From positions 12,206,741 through 12,270,740 of the forward strand of contig NC_133224.1 in the NCBI RefSeq assembly GCF_040436345.1: a stretch of 64,000 nucleotides of DNA, written 5' to 3'. How positions within the stretch are numbered: position 1 is the first letter of the stretch; each line of letters begins with the position of its first letter. The stretch is from Pagrus major. Lineage: Eukaryota; Chordata; Actinopteri; Spariformes; Sparidae. Shown here piece by piece: positions 1 to 10,782 of this stretch. A program made the position numbers and the translations under genes. The notes below the pieces were generated by a model. The model worked only from the letters and a program-made list of their open reading frames with translations, was not told the origin of the DNA and did not search any database.

Positions 1-146
1 TCTTTGAGCGCTTCAAGGAGGTGTACATCCAGGCGCCACGCTCCTTCACTGTGGTTTCCACTGACCGCAGGGACTTCATCTTCACCTCGAGCTTCAAGGG
101 AAACACGCAGATCTTTGAGCACATCATCATTGACTTGAGCTTGTGA
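1..146 (+). CDS. 3' end of an unrecognised gene (partial)
   Basis: An open frame enters from the left edge in frame 3 and stops at TGA 144-146, giving the last 47 residues of a protein. It begins [10 protein letters not shown] and ends IIIDLSL. Codon use is GC-rich and clean (many C-ending codons), unlike the AT-rich DNA that follows, which supports a real coding terminal exon. The peptide alternates basic, aromatic and beta-prone stretches and has no membrane segment. I do not recognise the family. The start and all upstream exons lie outside the window. Confidence 0.7.
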   Translation, partial: FERFKEVYIQAPRSFTVVSTDRRDFIFTSSFKGNTQIFEHIIIDLSL

Positions 147-1311
147 GGGGCTGTGCCTTATTGCCTGTCCTGCAATCGAACGTCTTCCACTCAAAAGATA
201 TATTTGTGAAGGGAACAGACTTAATGAACTGGCAAATATCAATTCCTACATAGTTTTCTGTCACAAATAAGAGCCGGGTCAAGTAGTGTTTGGAATCCTG
301 TCAGTTTCTCAATGGCCTTGTCCTATTATCTGTTCTCGTGGCCTCTCAGACTTTCAGAGATACGACCATTTCACAAAGAACGAGAGGGACAGTCAAGAGG
401 GTGGACACTTGTACAAGGCAGCTGGTTATTCTCCTAATAATCCAGCTGACATTCCTGGGGTTGGAAAGATTTAAAATACAATTTGATCTATTTGGATGTA
501 TTCATTTCGGTTTAATCTCCCCTGAGCTAATGGTTTTATACCCCAAAAATATACACCAGGACCTGAGAGAAAGATAATTTTACTACTGAGGGTGTAGCAG
601 GTGTGGTTGCCACTTACCTCATGTCCTCTTACCCTGTGGTAATGTACAGTATGTTGCCTTATCAGCACTGGGGTTCTGTGTTCTGATGGGCCCACAGTGC
701 CTCCCTCTGGCCGTGATAAAGTATCACACCCCTTTGCTTTTTCCATACAGGGAATGTCTTGAAAGCACAAACCTTTAATGATCATAGCTGAGACCCCAGC
801 CCTTAGAGAGTGGTTGTTAAGTGGGAAAAGTTACTGTAGGTGCTATAAATTATGTTGCGTACAGTTAAAAAGTGAGGACGTTATGTTGTTTTTGGAGGTG
901 AAATATTCAGGACTGGATATAGCTAATGCCTTTTTAGAAAAACACATGAATGAAAAAAAAAATCCCCATTTACAGGTAGAAAAACCTTTCAGAGGAACTA
1001 TAAGTTGCAAAGCAGATAGAAGCTCTTTTTATCCATTTAGTGGGAAGGACCTGTGTTTAGGTGATGTCAGGGAATTAAACCTACTAACAAGTTTGAAAAC
1101 ATAAAAAAGAACCAACATTGTTGGACTACTGATATTTAACTTTTATTTTTAGGCTACAACTTTGAAAAAAAAAAAGGCTCCTCACAGCAGAAGTCAGTGG
1201 ACACCAATAAAATTGAAGGAAACAATATGTTCATGTAAATATATCCACTCAAGTTGAGAGGCTTTTTCAGTCTGTCTTTTTGTTCTTTGAAAATACTGAA
1301 TGTTGACTTAC
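147..1311 (+). other. Probable 3' UTR and intergenic DNA
   Basis: AT-rich sequence after the stop of the first gene, with no convincing coding frame. An AATAAA lies near 1205 (ccaataaaatt), a possible polyadenylation signal of the upstream gene. Short open frames here have no codon bias and no repeated copy elsewhere. Confidence 0.4.
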
Positions 1312-1605
1312 AAACTACGACATGTACATAAAACAAGGACTGCAATGCCACTACCTGTTTGTCACACAGAAGTCTGAACTGATCTTTGCACTTACTTTAA
1401 AAAAAAAAGTTACTGCAGCTTGCAAGAGCATGACATTCAAAAAAGGGTGTTTGCCAACTTCTTTTTAATGAACCTAATAAACTCAGAAGTCTAAAAGTGC
1501 TTCTACTCATAAAGTGAATGGTACTGCAAACAAAAAAAACTTAATAGAATATGCAAGCTTTACAACATGCAGATTCTTTTGTATGATTTTTGTTTTAAGC
1601 ATATT
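1312..1605 (+). repeat. Left remnant of the tandem duplication
   Basis: The stretch from caaactacgacatgtac onward reappears at about 8593-8688 and 16677-16965, downstream of each KEN-domain gene. It marks the left flank of the duplicated block, so the same junction sequence occurs three times. The 8.6-kb copy is shorter and diverges after the poly-A tract; the 16.7-kb copy matches almost to its end, where a different sequence begins at about 16966. Confidence 0.75.
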
Positions 1606-1930
1606 GAATGTTACTCTCAAAATATACTGTAAATTTAGTCAGCTGAGTATCAAAATAAATGTGTAAAAGTATGATTGTAAGATGTGTTTTATCATTCATT
1701 GATCATTGGCATTAGATCATTGGCATTAGAGCACTGGCACCATCAGTCACAGTTCATCTGTTCATCTTAATGACAAATTAACAAAGGACATTGGGATCTT
1801 AAAGCTGAAACAATTAATATTTGTATGATGATGATTCAAATGAAAATGTTAAACTGACAAGAGACAAACATTTTGCTGTAGTTTATCACAATAAGTTGAG
1901 TGTTGAATGCACAATGTGATGGCTCGAGAA
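1606..1930. other. AT-rich spacer, nothing recognised
   Basis: Low-complexity, AT-rich sequence. It contains a short direct repeat (gatcattggcattagatcattggcattag, 1700-1729). No gene, RNA or transposon terminus is seen. Confidence 0.4.
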
Positions 1931-2010
1931 CAGGGGTGCCCAAACTTTTTTCTTGGCAGGCCAAAACTCAAACATAATGGTGGGCCATGAACAAAAAGCA
2001 ACCTTTTTTG
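1931..2010 (+). mobile_element. hAT-like transposon terminus
   Basis: CAGGGGTGCCCAAACTTTTT at 1931-1950 is the kind of end found on vertebrate hAT (Charlie-type) elements. It is followed by typical subterminal sequence (ggcaggccaaaactc). The other end and the 8-bp target duplication were not found, so this is a fragment. Confidence 0.5.
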
Positions 2011-2011
2011 T

Positions 2012-2135
2012 GGCCTTTCATGGCCTTATTTAATAGGACAGCTGAAGATTGACAGGACATGGGATGAGAGAGAGGGAGGATGACATGCAACGAAGGGCCA
2101 CAGGTCAGAATCGAACCCTGGACCAGTGCAAGCGA
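2012..2135 (-). repeat. tRNA-derived SINE-like fragment
   Basis: Read on the minus strand, GGTTCGATTC (an RNA polymerase III B-box, from tcgaaccc near 2110) is followed by the CT-rich body and the tail tgtcctattaaataagg. This arrangement is common in fish tRNA-type SINEs. No A-box is clear and the copy looks truncated. Confidence 0.5.
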
Positions 2136-2140
2136 AACCT

Positions 2141-2174
2141 AAGCTTGGCCAACTTTGGTCCATTGGCCAAGCTT
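2141..2174. repeat. 12-bp perfect inverted repeat
   Basis: AAGCTTGGCCAA (2141-2152) and TTGGCCAAGCTT (2163-2174) form a perfect 12-bp inverted repeat with a 10-nt spacer, between the SINE-like fragment and the start of the duplicated gene block. Confidence 0.8.
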
Positions 2175-2383
2175 GGCTAAGACTATGAGGAAAACAGAAA
2201 GCAAGTCAGCTGTCTTTTGCAACAGCAATGCCAACAATAAAAATTGCATTCCTCAGTATAAGACAAATGATACCCTTGCAAGTCAGCAGGCTTCATATCC
2301 AAACAGCAGGAGTTTGGTTTTTTTTACCCTGTTGTGTTTTTCCCTACCTGTTTCCCCTTGCTTTTCCCTCACCTGACTCCTTC

Positions 2384-2387
<4 letters not shown>

Positions 2388-2455
<68 letters not shown>
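2388..2455 (+). repeat. (GT)n microsatellite
   Basis: An uninterrupted GT dinucleotide tract of roughly 68 bases, about 60 bp upstream of the conserved first exon of KEN gene copy 1. The equivalent position in copy 2 lacks it. Confidence 0.95.
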
Positions 2456-2457
<2 letters not shown>

Positions 2458-2513
2458 CAGTTAGCTCACCTGCCTTCACCTGCTCACCCTAACCCTGTCC
2501 TGTTCCTGCCTGC

Positions 2514-2796
2514 AGGTATTCTTTAAGGCTGGATACAGCCCTAAACCCTTCACCAATAAGGCAATCTTTATAGACGTATGTAGACTATGGTGACTGAACA
2601 GTCAGAGACTGGAAATAAAGAGTAATAGGGGCAAGTCCTCCCACATCCTGTGGAAGCCCAACCCATCTTTTCAGACAGGTATTTTCCTGTCTCCGGACAG
2701 AGGGAGTCAGAGGCAGGAAGAAATGCAGATAAAGCACAGCATGTTATGGTTCAATCGATAGAATTCATACTACAGCGGACACCCCACTTCAACATT
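2514..2796 (+). other. 5' UTR exon 1 of KEN gene copy 1 (putative)
   Basis: This block is conserved with 9411-9708 upstream of copy 2 and ends at a good donor (caacatt|gtaagt) in both. The next acceptor (ttcacag, ending 3313) leads into the exon that holds the start codon. I infer a mostly non-coding first exon. The true transcription start cannot be placed, and no TATA box is clear at the expected distance. Confidence 0.5.
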
Positions 2797-3331
2797 GTAA
2801 GTTAATTTTCCTATAATTCTCTTCACACTCATCTTCAAATTGTATTGTAAAATAATCAGTGTGCTCACTTTAAAGAAGCACAGTCATGTAGACCTACTCT
2901 CATTCAGTATCCACTCTTGTGGTTATTTGATGTCATCAGAATGAAAGTTTACATGAAAACACAATATTTCACCTTGTACCTACGACCACCAAAGTCTATT
3001 AATGGAAAAACCTCAGCTCTGCTTATTCAAAGTTTAATTCCTGTTGCAGACCTGAAGGAGGAAGTTTCAATTCTAAAGTCAGCGAGGGAAAGGTGTGGCA
3101 CTCAAGTTAGGACAAGTAGTAAGATGAGTTTTCAATTTGTAGAAATGAAACCTTCTGGTACTTATATGTAGTTATGGGGAATGGCTTCTGATGGATTTGT
3201 AACCCACCTAAATACAATGTTTTTAAATATAATTTAATTTGAATTTCTCAGAAAAATGTTTATGGATTCCTATATAATGTAACAGTAATATTATAACCTT
3301 TTCTTTTTCACAGTTACGCTAAAGAAAAGAA

Positions 3332-6300
3332 ATGAATTTCATCACACAGTTCCAAGCGACAGCACCCCCAACAGAGACACATCGTATAATAAAGTGTATA
3401 ATTGACAATAACCTAAAGAAGCTGAAAAAATTACTAAGGGAGAACAACATTAATGAAGTTTACCCATGCAAAAAGTGGGATGACTACATAACCCCACTGA
3501 CTGCTGCTGTTGTAACTCACAACAGGGATATCTTTACTTTCCTTTTGCAGCAGGGTGCAGCCCCAGACAGTGCTCCAGTGCTAGGCGTGACACCTCTGCA
3601 TTATGTCTCACGATCCCAAGCACCACTTTTTTTTGTAGAGAAACTGCTTGAAGCAAGAGCTAATCCAAATGGATGTGATCTACAGGCATTCACACCACTG
3701 CAAGCTGCTGCCGTCAGTGACAGGGATGATGTTGTGAAAGTGCTCATCTCTGCTGGTGCACTGGTGACACTCGTATCTGTCACTGATCCTAATCATGTTA
3801 TTCACAATGAAAAAATATCGAAGATGATTCACAACTTTGCATCAAAAGGAGATAAATTATGCTCTGAAATCAGATATTTCCTGGATGTTTTAATTGCTGT
3901 GCAAAGGAAAACACCTGAACAAGTGTTCAAAACTTTTGACAGTCACATGCTGTTGGAGGATCCTCAGACCCATCTGACCATGATTGAAGTTCTTTTTCAT
4001 GTAACTGGGCCAGGTGAAGAGAAATACCGCCAGGGAAGTATCAAATGGCTGAAGGACACTGGAAATCTGAGCACCTACATTGAAGGTGCAGTCAGACGCT
4101 TTCCAAACATTTCCCAGAAACATGTACAACAGGCAGTTATTACTTTGTATGCAGTTCTGTGTACTGTGGAGGAAATACCAAATGAACAAGCACAAACTTT
4201 AGTCCCCCAACTACTGGACAAGCTTTGCTTAAAAGAGAGACCCGATGTATGTGAACCTGTTATGGAAACACTATATGTGATAACACAGAAAACAAAAGGC
4301 ACAAATGGCTGGGATCTTAACTTTGTTAGGATATTATGCGAAACAGTTGCTCCTTTTGCAAAGGACCATCACTCCTCACACATCAGAGTCTGCACATATG
4401 GTGTATTTGCAAACTTACTTTCAGTTGAACATGTGGGTGACATCTTTACATCAGTGGGGATAACTGCAGTGCCTGAGGACATACTGATGTCTGCAGAAAT
4501 GACCAACAATGACAAGCTGAAAGAAGTTCTCAGACGACTGAACAATCATTTCAGCAAACCAAACGTGGAACGTGAGGACTGTACAGCCTCACCTGGGCCG
4601 AGGAAAAAGGAAGAAGACCCAGATGACAAGTGTTTCAGTGGTGCAACTGATCCAATATCAATTCCTGTTGTGGAGTCTTCAAATGCTCAGCCACTCCACT
4701 TCAACACCACTGTGTCATCAGATACACACAGATGGCTTCAAATCAGCAAGAGGTGGAAAGAAAAATTAGAGAAGCTGGCGAAAACTGATGGAAGCATAGT
4801 AACCAGAATTGGGAGCATGAAATATGTGAATGATGAAGAGTTCTGCATAGCGAAGGGCAGTGATGGTACTGAAGTCTTCTTGGGGCTGAGAGAGACTGAT
4901 GGCACTGAGGTTGCTATTAAGAGAATGACTAAAAGCAACTATAAAATGCTGAGGAATGAGGAGGGATTTCTACGACTTCCAGAACTTGATCATCCATCTA
5001 TTGTACGATACATTGACTTTGCAGAGGATGAGTACTTTGGATATCTTGGTCTTCAGCTCTGTGAAGACACCCTGGAAGAATGCATCAGAAACAATGGTGG
5101 TGGTCTGCCGAAAGAGAAACTTGTCTATCAGTTTCTGGAGAGTTTAAAAGTGCTTCATTGTCAAAATCCTCCGATTCTCCACCGTGATCTCAAACCACAG
5201 AATGTTTTGATTGGTAAGAAAATGTTCAAGATGTACTGAAGTAATGAAATTAAATCAGAAATTCAGAATAACAGCAACAGTATTTAAAATGTATAATTAT
5301 TCTACCTTTTTTGTGATTTGTCCTGTAGATGTTAACGGGAGGGCAAGATTAGCTGATTTTGGCATAAGTAGACGGTTACCCGAAGGCCAAACAACTCATT
5401 ACACAGGCAGTGCAGGAACAAGATGCTGGAAGGCCAAGGAGACTTTAGGAGAAAACTCTGACACACCATACAAGCGGAGCACTGATGTACAGGTCAGTTT
5501 TACTGCAACACACACTGCATTGATTAATGATTGAAGAATACTTCTTTCATTGGCAAAATGTTCTGTTAACTTTCTAGGTGGCAGGGATGCTGATTTATTA
5601 CATCCTCTCTGGAGGACACCATCCTTTTGGTGACAAACCTCATAAATGTGAGAACAACATTGATGAAGGTTTGTACACTTTGGACCATGTTGAAGATGTG
5701 GTGGCGAAGGATCTCATCAAGTTGATGATCCGTAAAGAACCAAAGAACAGACCTACAGTGGAAGAATGCTTGAGTCATCCCTTCTTCTGGACACCTGAGA
5801 GGTAGCATCACTTTTATTGTCAACTGATTAGCTTTTATTACTGTGAATAGTAGCTCGCATATAGTGCTTTCATCTCAATGCTAACATGTTTACAATGACG
5901 ATGCTAACATGCTAATGCTAATAAGGTATATTGTTTACCATTGCCACAAGCTTAGTCTTGCATGATAGCAAGCTAATACTGTAGATTGTAATTCATCCCA
6001 AACACAACCAGACTGAAACTTGGTTGATGGGAATTAGTCTTGTAGGGATCATCCCTATGTTACCCAGGTCCTATGTTCCCGGGGTCCTACGTTCCCCGCT
6101 TTGTATGTGACCGGGGAACATAGGAGGAACACCGTATGTTCCCTGCTGTTAGGGTTAGGGTTCCCCGATAGGGGAACATAGGACCCGGGGAACATAGGTA
6201 CGCTCCTGTTTTGTATGTGTTTGGTCAGAAACCAAACTACTGGACAAATTGAAAATTCCACTTAAAAATGGCACTAAAGAACATTTCAGGGGTCATTAGG

Positions 6301-7481
6301 GTCATTAGGATCCATCCTTTGGGAGCCATGAATGGCTGTACACAGTTTTATGGCAATCCTTTAAACAGTTGTTTCTGTGAATCAGAGTGGTGGACCAACA
6401 GACCAACAAACCAACACTGTCAACTATAGAGACCTAACATGGCTGGTCAAAATCCACGTGTTGTCTCTTTTTCCATTTTGCCAAAAATGCATCTTAAACA
6501 CATTTTATTTTTCAGGAGACTTGAATACTTGAGAAGGATCGGAAACATCACGGCGGTGGAAAAGTGGAAAAATGCCGACCAGGAATTAATTTCTTCGTTG
6601 GAAAAATGTGCTGGGGATGGATCCTTCAAACAGTGGAAAACTAAGGTAACAACTGTACAACAACTGTAACTTCTCTATTCCTAAATCACACTTAATGACT
6701 CGTTGTTTTTGGTGTTGCAGTTGGCAGAGGTGGTCAAGAAGGTGGATCCCAAAAACAGATACGATGACAGCACACTGGCATTTCTGCGCTTCATGCGAAA
6801 CCTCCACGAGCACTGGTAAGTCAAACTGAGTTAAAGATGATGAAGGGCCTTCAAGGTGTTATTGATAACATTCAGTCACTAAATGTGGCATTCCACCTCC
6901 CCACTTCCATTGCCTTCATGTTACAATACTGCTGTTGTCTGAATCATCTGCCCCCTCAGGTGGTTGCTGCGGTTTGCTAATGTTACTAATGTCAATGTTA
7001 ACACAAACGTTAGTGAGCATACATTAGCTAAACTTCTAAACATTAGATGGTAAACCTTAGCTAACATTGCTAACAGATCTTCATTGTATTGGGGTGAAGG
7101 CAGAAAAAGTCCTCGTCTTTCGAACATTCAGGATTAATCAAAGTCAATCCAATCTCTCTTATTGACCTCCATCACACAGATCTCCACAGCCACATCAGTT
7201 TTTGCCGGCTCCTTTATTGTTTATTTAATTGCAGTGCAATTACATTTTTTTATCTTTGCAGTCCTGAGGACGCGGCCAAGGTTGATCTGATGTCGAAGTT
7301 TCCAGATCTCTTCGGGTGTGTTTACCTGTTTGCCAACAGCAGAGAGTGGAATTCAAGGTCTCCTCTGAAGGAAATGTTTGGAACAATGCTCTCCAGATTT
7401 GAAAAGCCAGCCACAAAGGAGGAGCAAGTTGGCGTCCCAGTTCAAGAATCTCAACGTCTGTCTGGGCCAATTGCAATTTGA
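3332..7481 (+). CDS. Ankyrin-kinase-KEN endoribonuclease, RNase L/IRE1-like, copy 1
   Basis: Coding exons are 3332-5213, 5329-5492, 5578-5801, 6516-6645, 6721-6815 and 7262-7481; all junctions are GT-AG, phases agree, and the product is 904 residues. Three ankyrin repeats occupy about 50-146. A helical ARM/HEAT-like region follows (about 165-420), then a charged linker, then a kinase domain with VAIK (K530), HRDLKPQN (H617-D619) and DFG (D637-G639). The usual APE is replaced by AKE in GTRCWKAKE. The C-terminal KEN domain keeps Y814, R826, N827 and H831, matching by spacing the nuclease residues of IRE1. It has no signal peptide or membrane segment, so unlike IRE1 it should be cytosolic; unlike RNase L it has three rather than nine ankyrin repeats. 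Likely role (inference): ligand-triggered dimerisation and RNA cleavage. The start at 3332 is the first ATG after the acceptor at 3313. Confidence 0.88.
6039..6208. mobile_element. Palindromic insertion in intron 4 of copy 1
   Basis: Copy 2 reads straight through this point (about 14182), while copy 1 has about 170 extra bases. The insert is full of CCTATGTTCCC and its complement GGGAACATAGG, so it can fold on itself. It also holds ttagggttaggg, a two-unit telomere-like stretch (about 6150-6162). Presence in one copy only makes it an insertion after the duplication, or a precise loss. I cannot assign a family. Confidence 0.6.
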
Positions 7482-7958
7482 CACCTAAATATTTTGATTG
7501 AGCAGGGTCTTTACTGTAGAAAAAGAAAACGTCCTGCCACAACCGAGTTGATTTGATTGAATTGCAGTAATGCAACAACACCTGATGCTGGGTGGTTGTA
7601 AATCAGCACCCCAACTTCTATGTTTTATTTATTTTGCCACTGATCTGGGGCTTCAACGTAAACTGTATAGTAAAAGTCTACAAGCCTCTGGATATTTCCA
7701 AATTAACTACTACGTCAAATCCAACAGTAGCACCTTGACCCTGGTCTGTTGTTGAAGCGGCTGATGTTAAAGACCTGTACATAAAAGAAAATGAGTCTTA
7801 AGTGCTTCCTCTCATTATGTGAATGGTATTGTCATTAAAACAATGTAATGGAATATAAAAGCTTTACGACATGCAGGTTGTTTTAAAGAGATAGTTTTAA
7901 GGTTTTGGGAGGATTCTCTGTATTATAAGGTTATCTGTTGATTATAAATAAGTGATGT

Positions 7959-8159
7959 TTGATCATGTTTGTTTTAGGGTTAAGGCTCAATAAGATCCAA
8001 TCTACCCTTGATATTATAATTTGTTCGTTTTATATGGTGAAAGATCACAATGTAATGTGGGAATTATTTTACGATCCTCACAAAGGACGATGGGATCTTT
8101 ATTTTCCCAAAATATTGGTGGAGTTTTTGCAGACAGATGATACATGTGTGGTCATATAG
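7959..8159 (+). other. Small open frame (66 aa) in the 3' UTR of copy 1
   Basis: The frame starts MIMFVLGLRL and ends DDTCVVI. It encodes exactly the same 66 residues as 16073-16273 in copy 2; the single base difference I see (tgttcg versus tgttca) is silent. It sits between the KEN stop codon and the polyadenylation signal. It could be a translated downstream frame, a conserved RNA element or a recent gene-conversion tract. No known domain is recognised. Confidence 0.35.
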
Positions 8160-8261
8160 AGAGTAATAATATTATGCTAATGTTTTTACCTTTTTATCCA
8201 TCCTACTTAAATGGTCTTTGTATTGTGTTTTATGAAAGAAAACAAGCCAAAACACATTGAT

Positions 8262-8267
8262 AATAAA
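8262..8267 (+). terminator. Polyadenylation signal, copy 1
   Basis: AATAAA followed by a GT-rich stretch (gtgggtcttcag). It is conserved at 16376-16381 in copy 2, and implies a 3' UTR of about 0.8 kb. Confidence 0.65.
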
Positions 8268-8689
8268 GTGGGTCTTCAGAGTACGAGAGTGGCTGGAGTT
8301 TTTTTTTTTTTTTACCCTATTTGTCTTTTATTATCTTTCTCTTTGTTTTTGTTTATAACAGTGACAGGCTTTGTGCTCTTGTTGTGTTAAAACAGCACAA
8401 AATTGAACAGAATCTGGATTTGAAGGAGTGACCTGATCATCTTCCTGCCCCATTGACAGAAACACGTGCTGATTGTGATCATAGCATGTGTATGACTATA
8501 TTTCTTTAAATAGGATTACCGTAGCTACATGCAACATTGATTATGTAAAAGAAAGAAAGAACCAAAAAGGCAACAGTGTAGTTTTCTCAACAAACTACGA
8601 CATGTACATAAAACAAGGACTGCAATGCCACTACCTGTTTGTCACACAGAAGTCTGAACTGATCTTTGCACTTACTTTAAAAAAAAATG

Positions 8690-9410
8690 ACCCTTACTTT
8701 ACCACCAAAATACACACAATACTACGTTATACACTATCATTACAAGTACAGGTCTACATTACGGTTAGAGTTACATAATATGTCTTCATATAATGAAATT
8801 GCATGCTTCAGTATAAGACAGCTGATATCATTTTAAGTCAGCAGGCTTCATATCCACATTGTGTGTTTGGCCATCAGAACGTCACAGCAGGAGGAGGAGC
8901 GTCACACCCCAGCAGCATCAAACAACTTTGAACCGTTGTCAGAGTAACCTCTTTCTCTTCCTTTCATCAGCTTTTCTGTTATCTATGAAGCACAGGCAAG
9001 GGCGGAGTTTTGATTTCAGGGAAATAAAACTAAATGCTCCAAATATGTATGTATGCTATTTCCCCCATCCTTATACATTTAAATGATAACAGATTGTAAT
9101 GAAATAGGTTATTGTTCTTTATATAACAAAACAAACAGTAATAAAATGTAATCACCTGTATTGTTAATGCCCAAACCCTACTTACAATATGTTTTAGTTT
9201 CCTTAATAGGCCTGTTTTAAACTTTCTCATAGATAACGTTGTATTTGTGTCATTACTACGAGTAGCTTTGTGCTTTACTGCCATATATTTGACATGGTTT
9301 CAGCTCTAGTGTCTTTTAAGCCAAATATTATCTGTTATGTGCATATAGGTTAAATGACTTTTTTACCCAAATAAACATTTTGTTCTGCCCCATTCTTTAG
9401 CCCTGAATAG
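8690..9410. other. Spacer between the two KEN genes
   Basis: AT-rich DNA between the duplicated units. About 8805-8870 matches 2240-2310 (cagtataagaca and gtcagcaggcttcatatcc), marking the start of unit 2. The rest is unique and has no recognisable gene; it presumably holds the copy 2 promoter, but I see no confident interferon-response or TATA element. Confidence 0.45.
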
Positions 9411-9708
9411 TGCCTGCAGGTATTCTTTGAGGCTGGATATAGCTCTAAACCCTTCACCAATAAGACGATCTTTGTAGACGTATGTAGACTTTGGTGACTG
9501 AACAGTTAGACTTTAATGTTCAGGAAGTAAAGAGTACAAGCAGCAACTCCTCTCACGTCCTGTGGAAGCCCAACCCAACTTTTCAGAATGGTCTTTTCCT
9601 GTCTCCGGACAGAGGGAGTCAGAGGCAGGAAGAAATGCAGATAAAGCACAGCATGTTATGGTTCGATCGAGATAATTCATACTACAGCGGACACCTCACT
9701 TCAACATT
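9411..9708 (+). other. 5' UTR exon 1 of KEN gene copy 2 (putative)
   Basis: Counterpart of 2514-2796, ending at the same donor context (caacatt|gtaagt). A 73-residue open frame (from 9491) runs through it but does not splice into the main frame and is interrupted in copy 1, so I regard the exon as untranslated. Confidence 0.5.
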
Positions 9709-9785
9709 GTAAGTTAATTTTCCTACAATTCTCTTCACACTCACTATCAAATTATATTGTAAAATAATCAGTGTGCTCACTTTAA

Positions 9786-9999
9786 CCCTTGTATGGTGTT
9801 CGGGTCTGTGGGACCCGTTTTCACTATCCATCAAAAGAAAAATGATATGATTAATTATTTTTTCAAACTCAGACTCATTGGCCTTGGTTCATTTTCTGTG
9901 AGGAACATATATCAGAACACATTTTCAATGACCACACACTGTACACCCCCACTACACATTTACATTACATACAGGATGTTCGGGTTTACTGGACCCAGG

Positions 10000-10070
<71 letters not shown>

Positions 10071-10417
10071 GTGTTTCTGCCCCTGCTGTTCCCGCACAAG
10101 GTTGCAACATTGTTGCAAAATTCAAGCACCAACACCGTCTGCTCTCACATTCCCGCACATTTTACCCTCTGTCGTGCAGGAACCAATCTTTATTTAAAAC
10201 GAACAGTACTTCATAAATGTGACCTAACAAAGGTAAAGGGCAAACATTAACCATATATGCTGTTTATATTGCTTGTAATTGGGATGAAGTAAACATCTGT
10301 TGAGTATTTTAACATAAAATTGTTTGATTGTGTTGAATTAAAAACCCAAAAATGCAGCGGGTCCACCAGACCCATGAACACTGGCTGAATGACAAAAATA
10401 TGAACGCCACACAAAGG
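9786..10417. mobile_element. Non-autonomous piggyBac-like element (632 bp)
   Basis: The insertion is flanked by TTAA on both sides (9782-9785 and 10418-10421), and the empty site survives in copy 1 (actttaaagaagc near 2870). The ends form imperfect inverted repeats: CCCTTGTATGGTGTTC at the left and, read from the right, CCTTTGTGTGGCGTTC. A TTAA target and CCY ends are diagnostic of the piggyBac superfamily. It has no transposase frame and contains a GT microsatellite. Confidence 0.85.
10002..10069 (+). repeat. (GT)n microsatellite inside the piggyBac-like element
   Basis: A pure GT tract of roughly 68 bases. Open frames reading CVCVCV or HTHTHT across it are artefacts of the repeat. Confidence 0.95.
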
Positions 10418-10782
10418 TTAAAGAAGCACAGTCATGTAGACCTACTCTCATTCAGTATCCACTCTTGTGGTTATTTGATGTCATCAGAATGAAAGTTTAC
10501 ATGAAAACACAATATTTCACCTTGTGCCTATGACCACCAAAGTCTATTAATGGAAATACCTCAGCTCTGCTTATTCAAAGTTTAATTCCTGTTGCAGACC
10601 TGAAGGAGGAAGTTTCAATTCTAAAGTCAGCGAGGGAAAGGTGTGGCACTCAAGTTAGGACAAGTGTAGTAAGATGAGTTTTCAAGTTGTAGAAATGAAA
10701 CCTTCTGGTACTTATATGTAGTTACGGGGAATTGCTTCTGATGGATTTTTACCCCACTAAAATACAATGTTTTTAAATATAA

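Noticed and set aside
2191..2206. Interferon-response-like GAAAACAGAAAG upstream of KEN copy 1
   Set aside because: The spacing is off the usual consensus and it has no counterpart upstream of copy 2, so it is not enough to claim interferon control.
6150..6162. Interstitial telomere
   Set aside because: Only two TTAGGG-like units inside a palindromic insertion; too short to be a telomeric tract.
2388..10070. Cysteine-valine or histidine-threonine repeat proteins
   Set aside because: They are translations of GT/CA microsatellites in the 2.4- and 10.0-kb regions.
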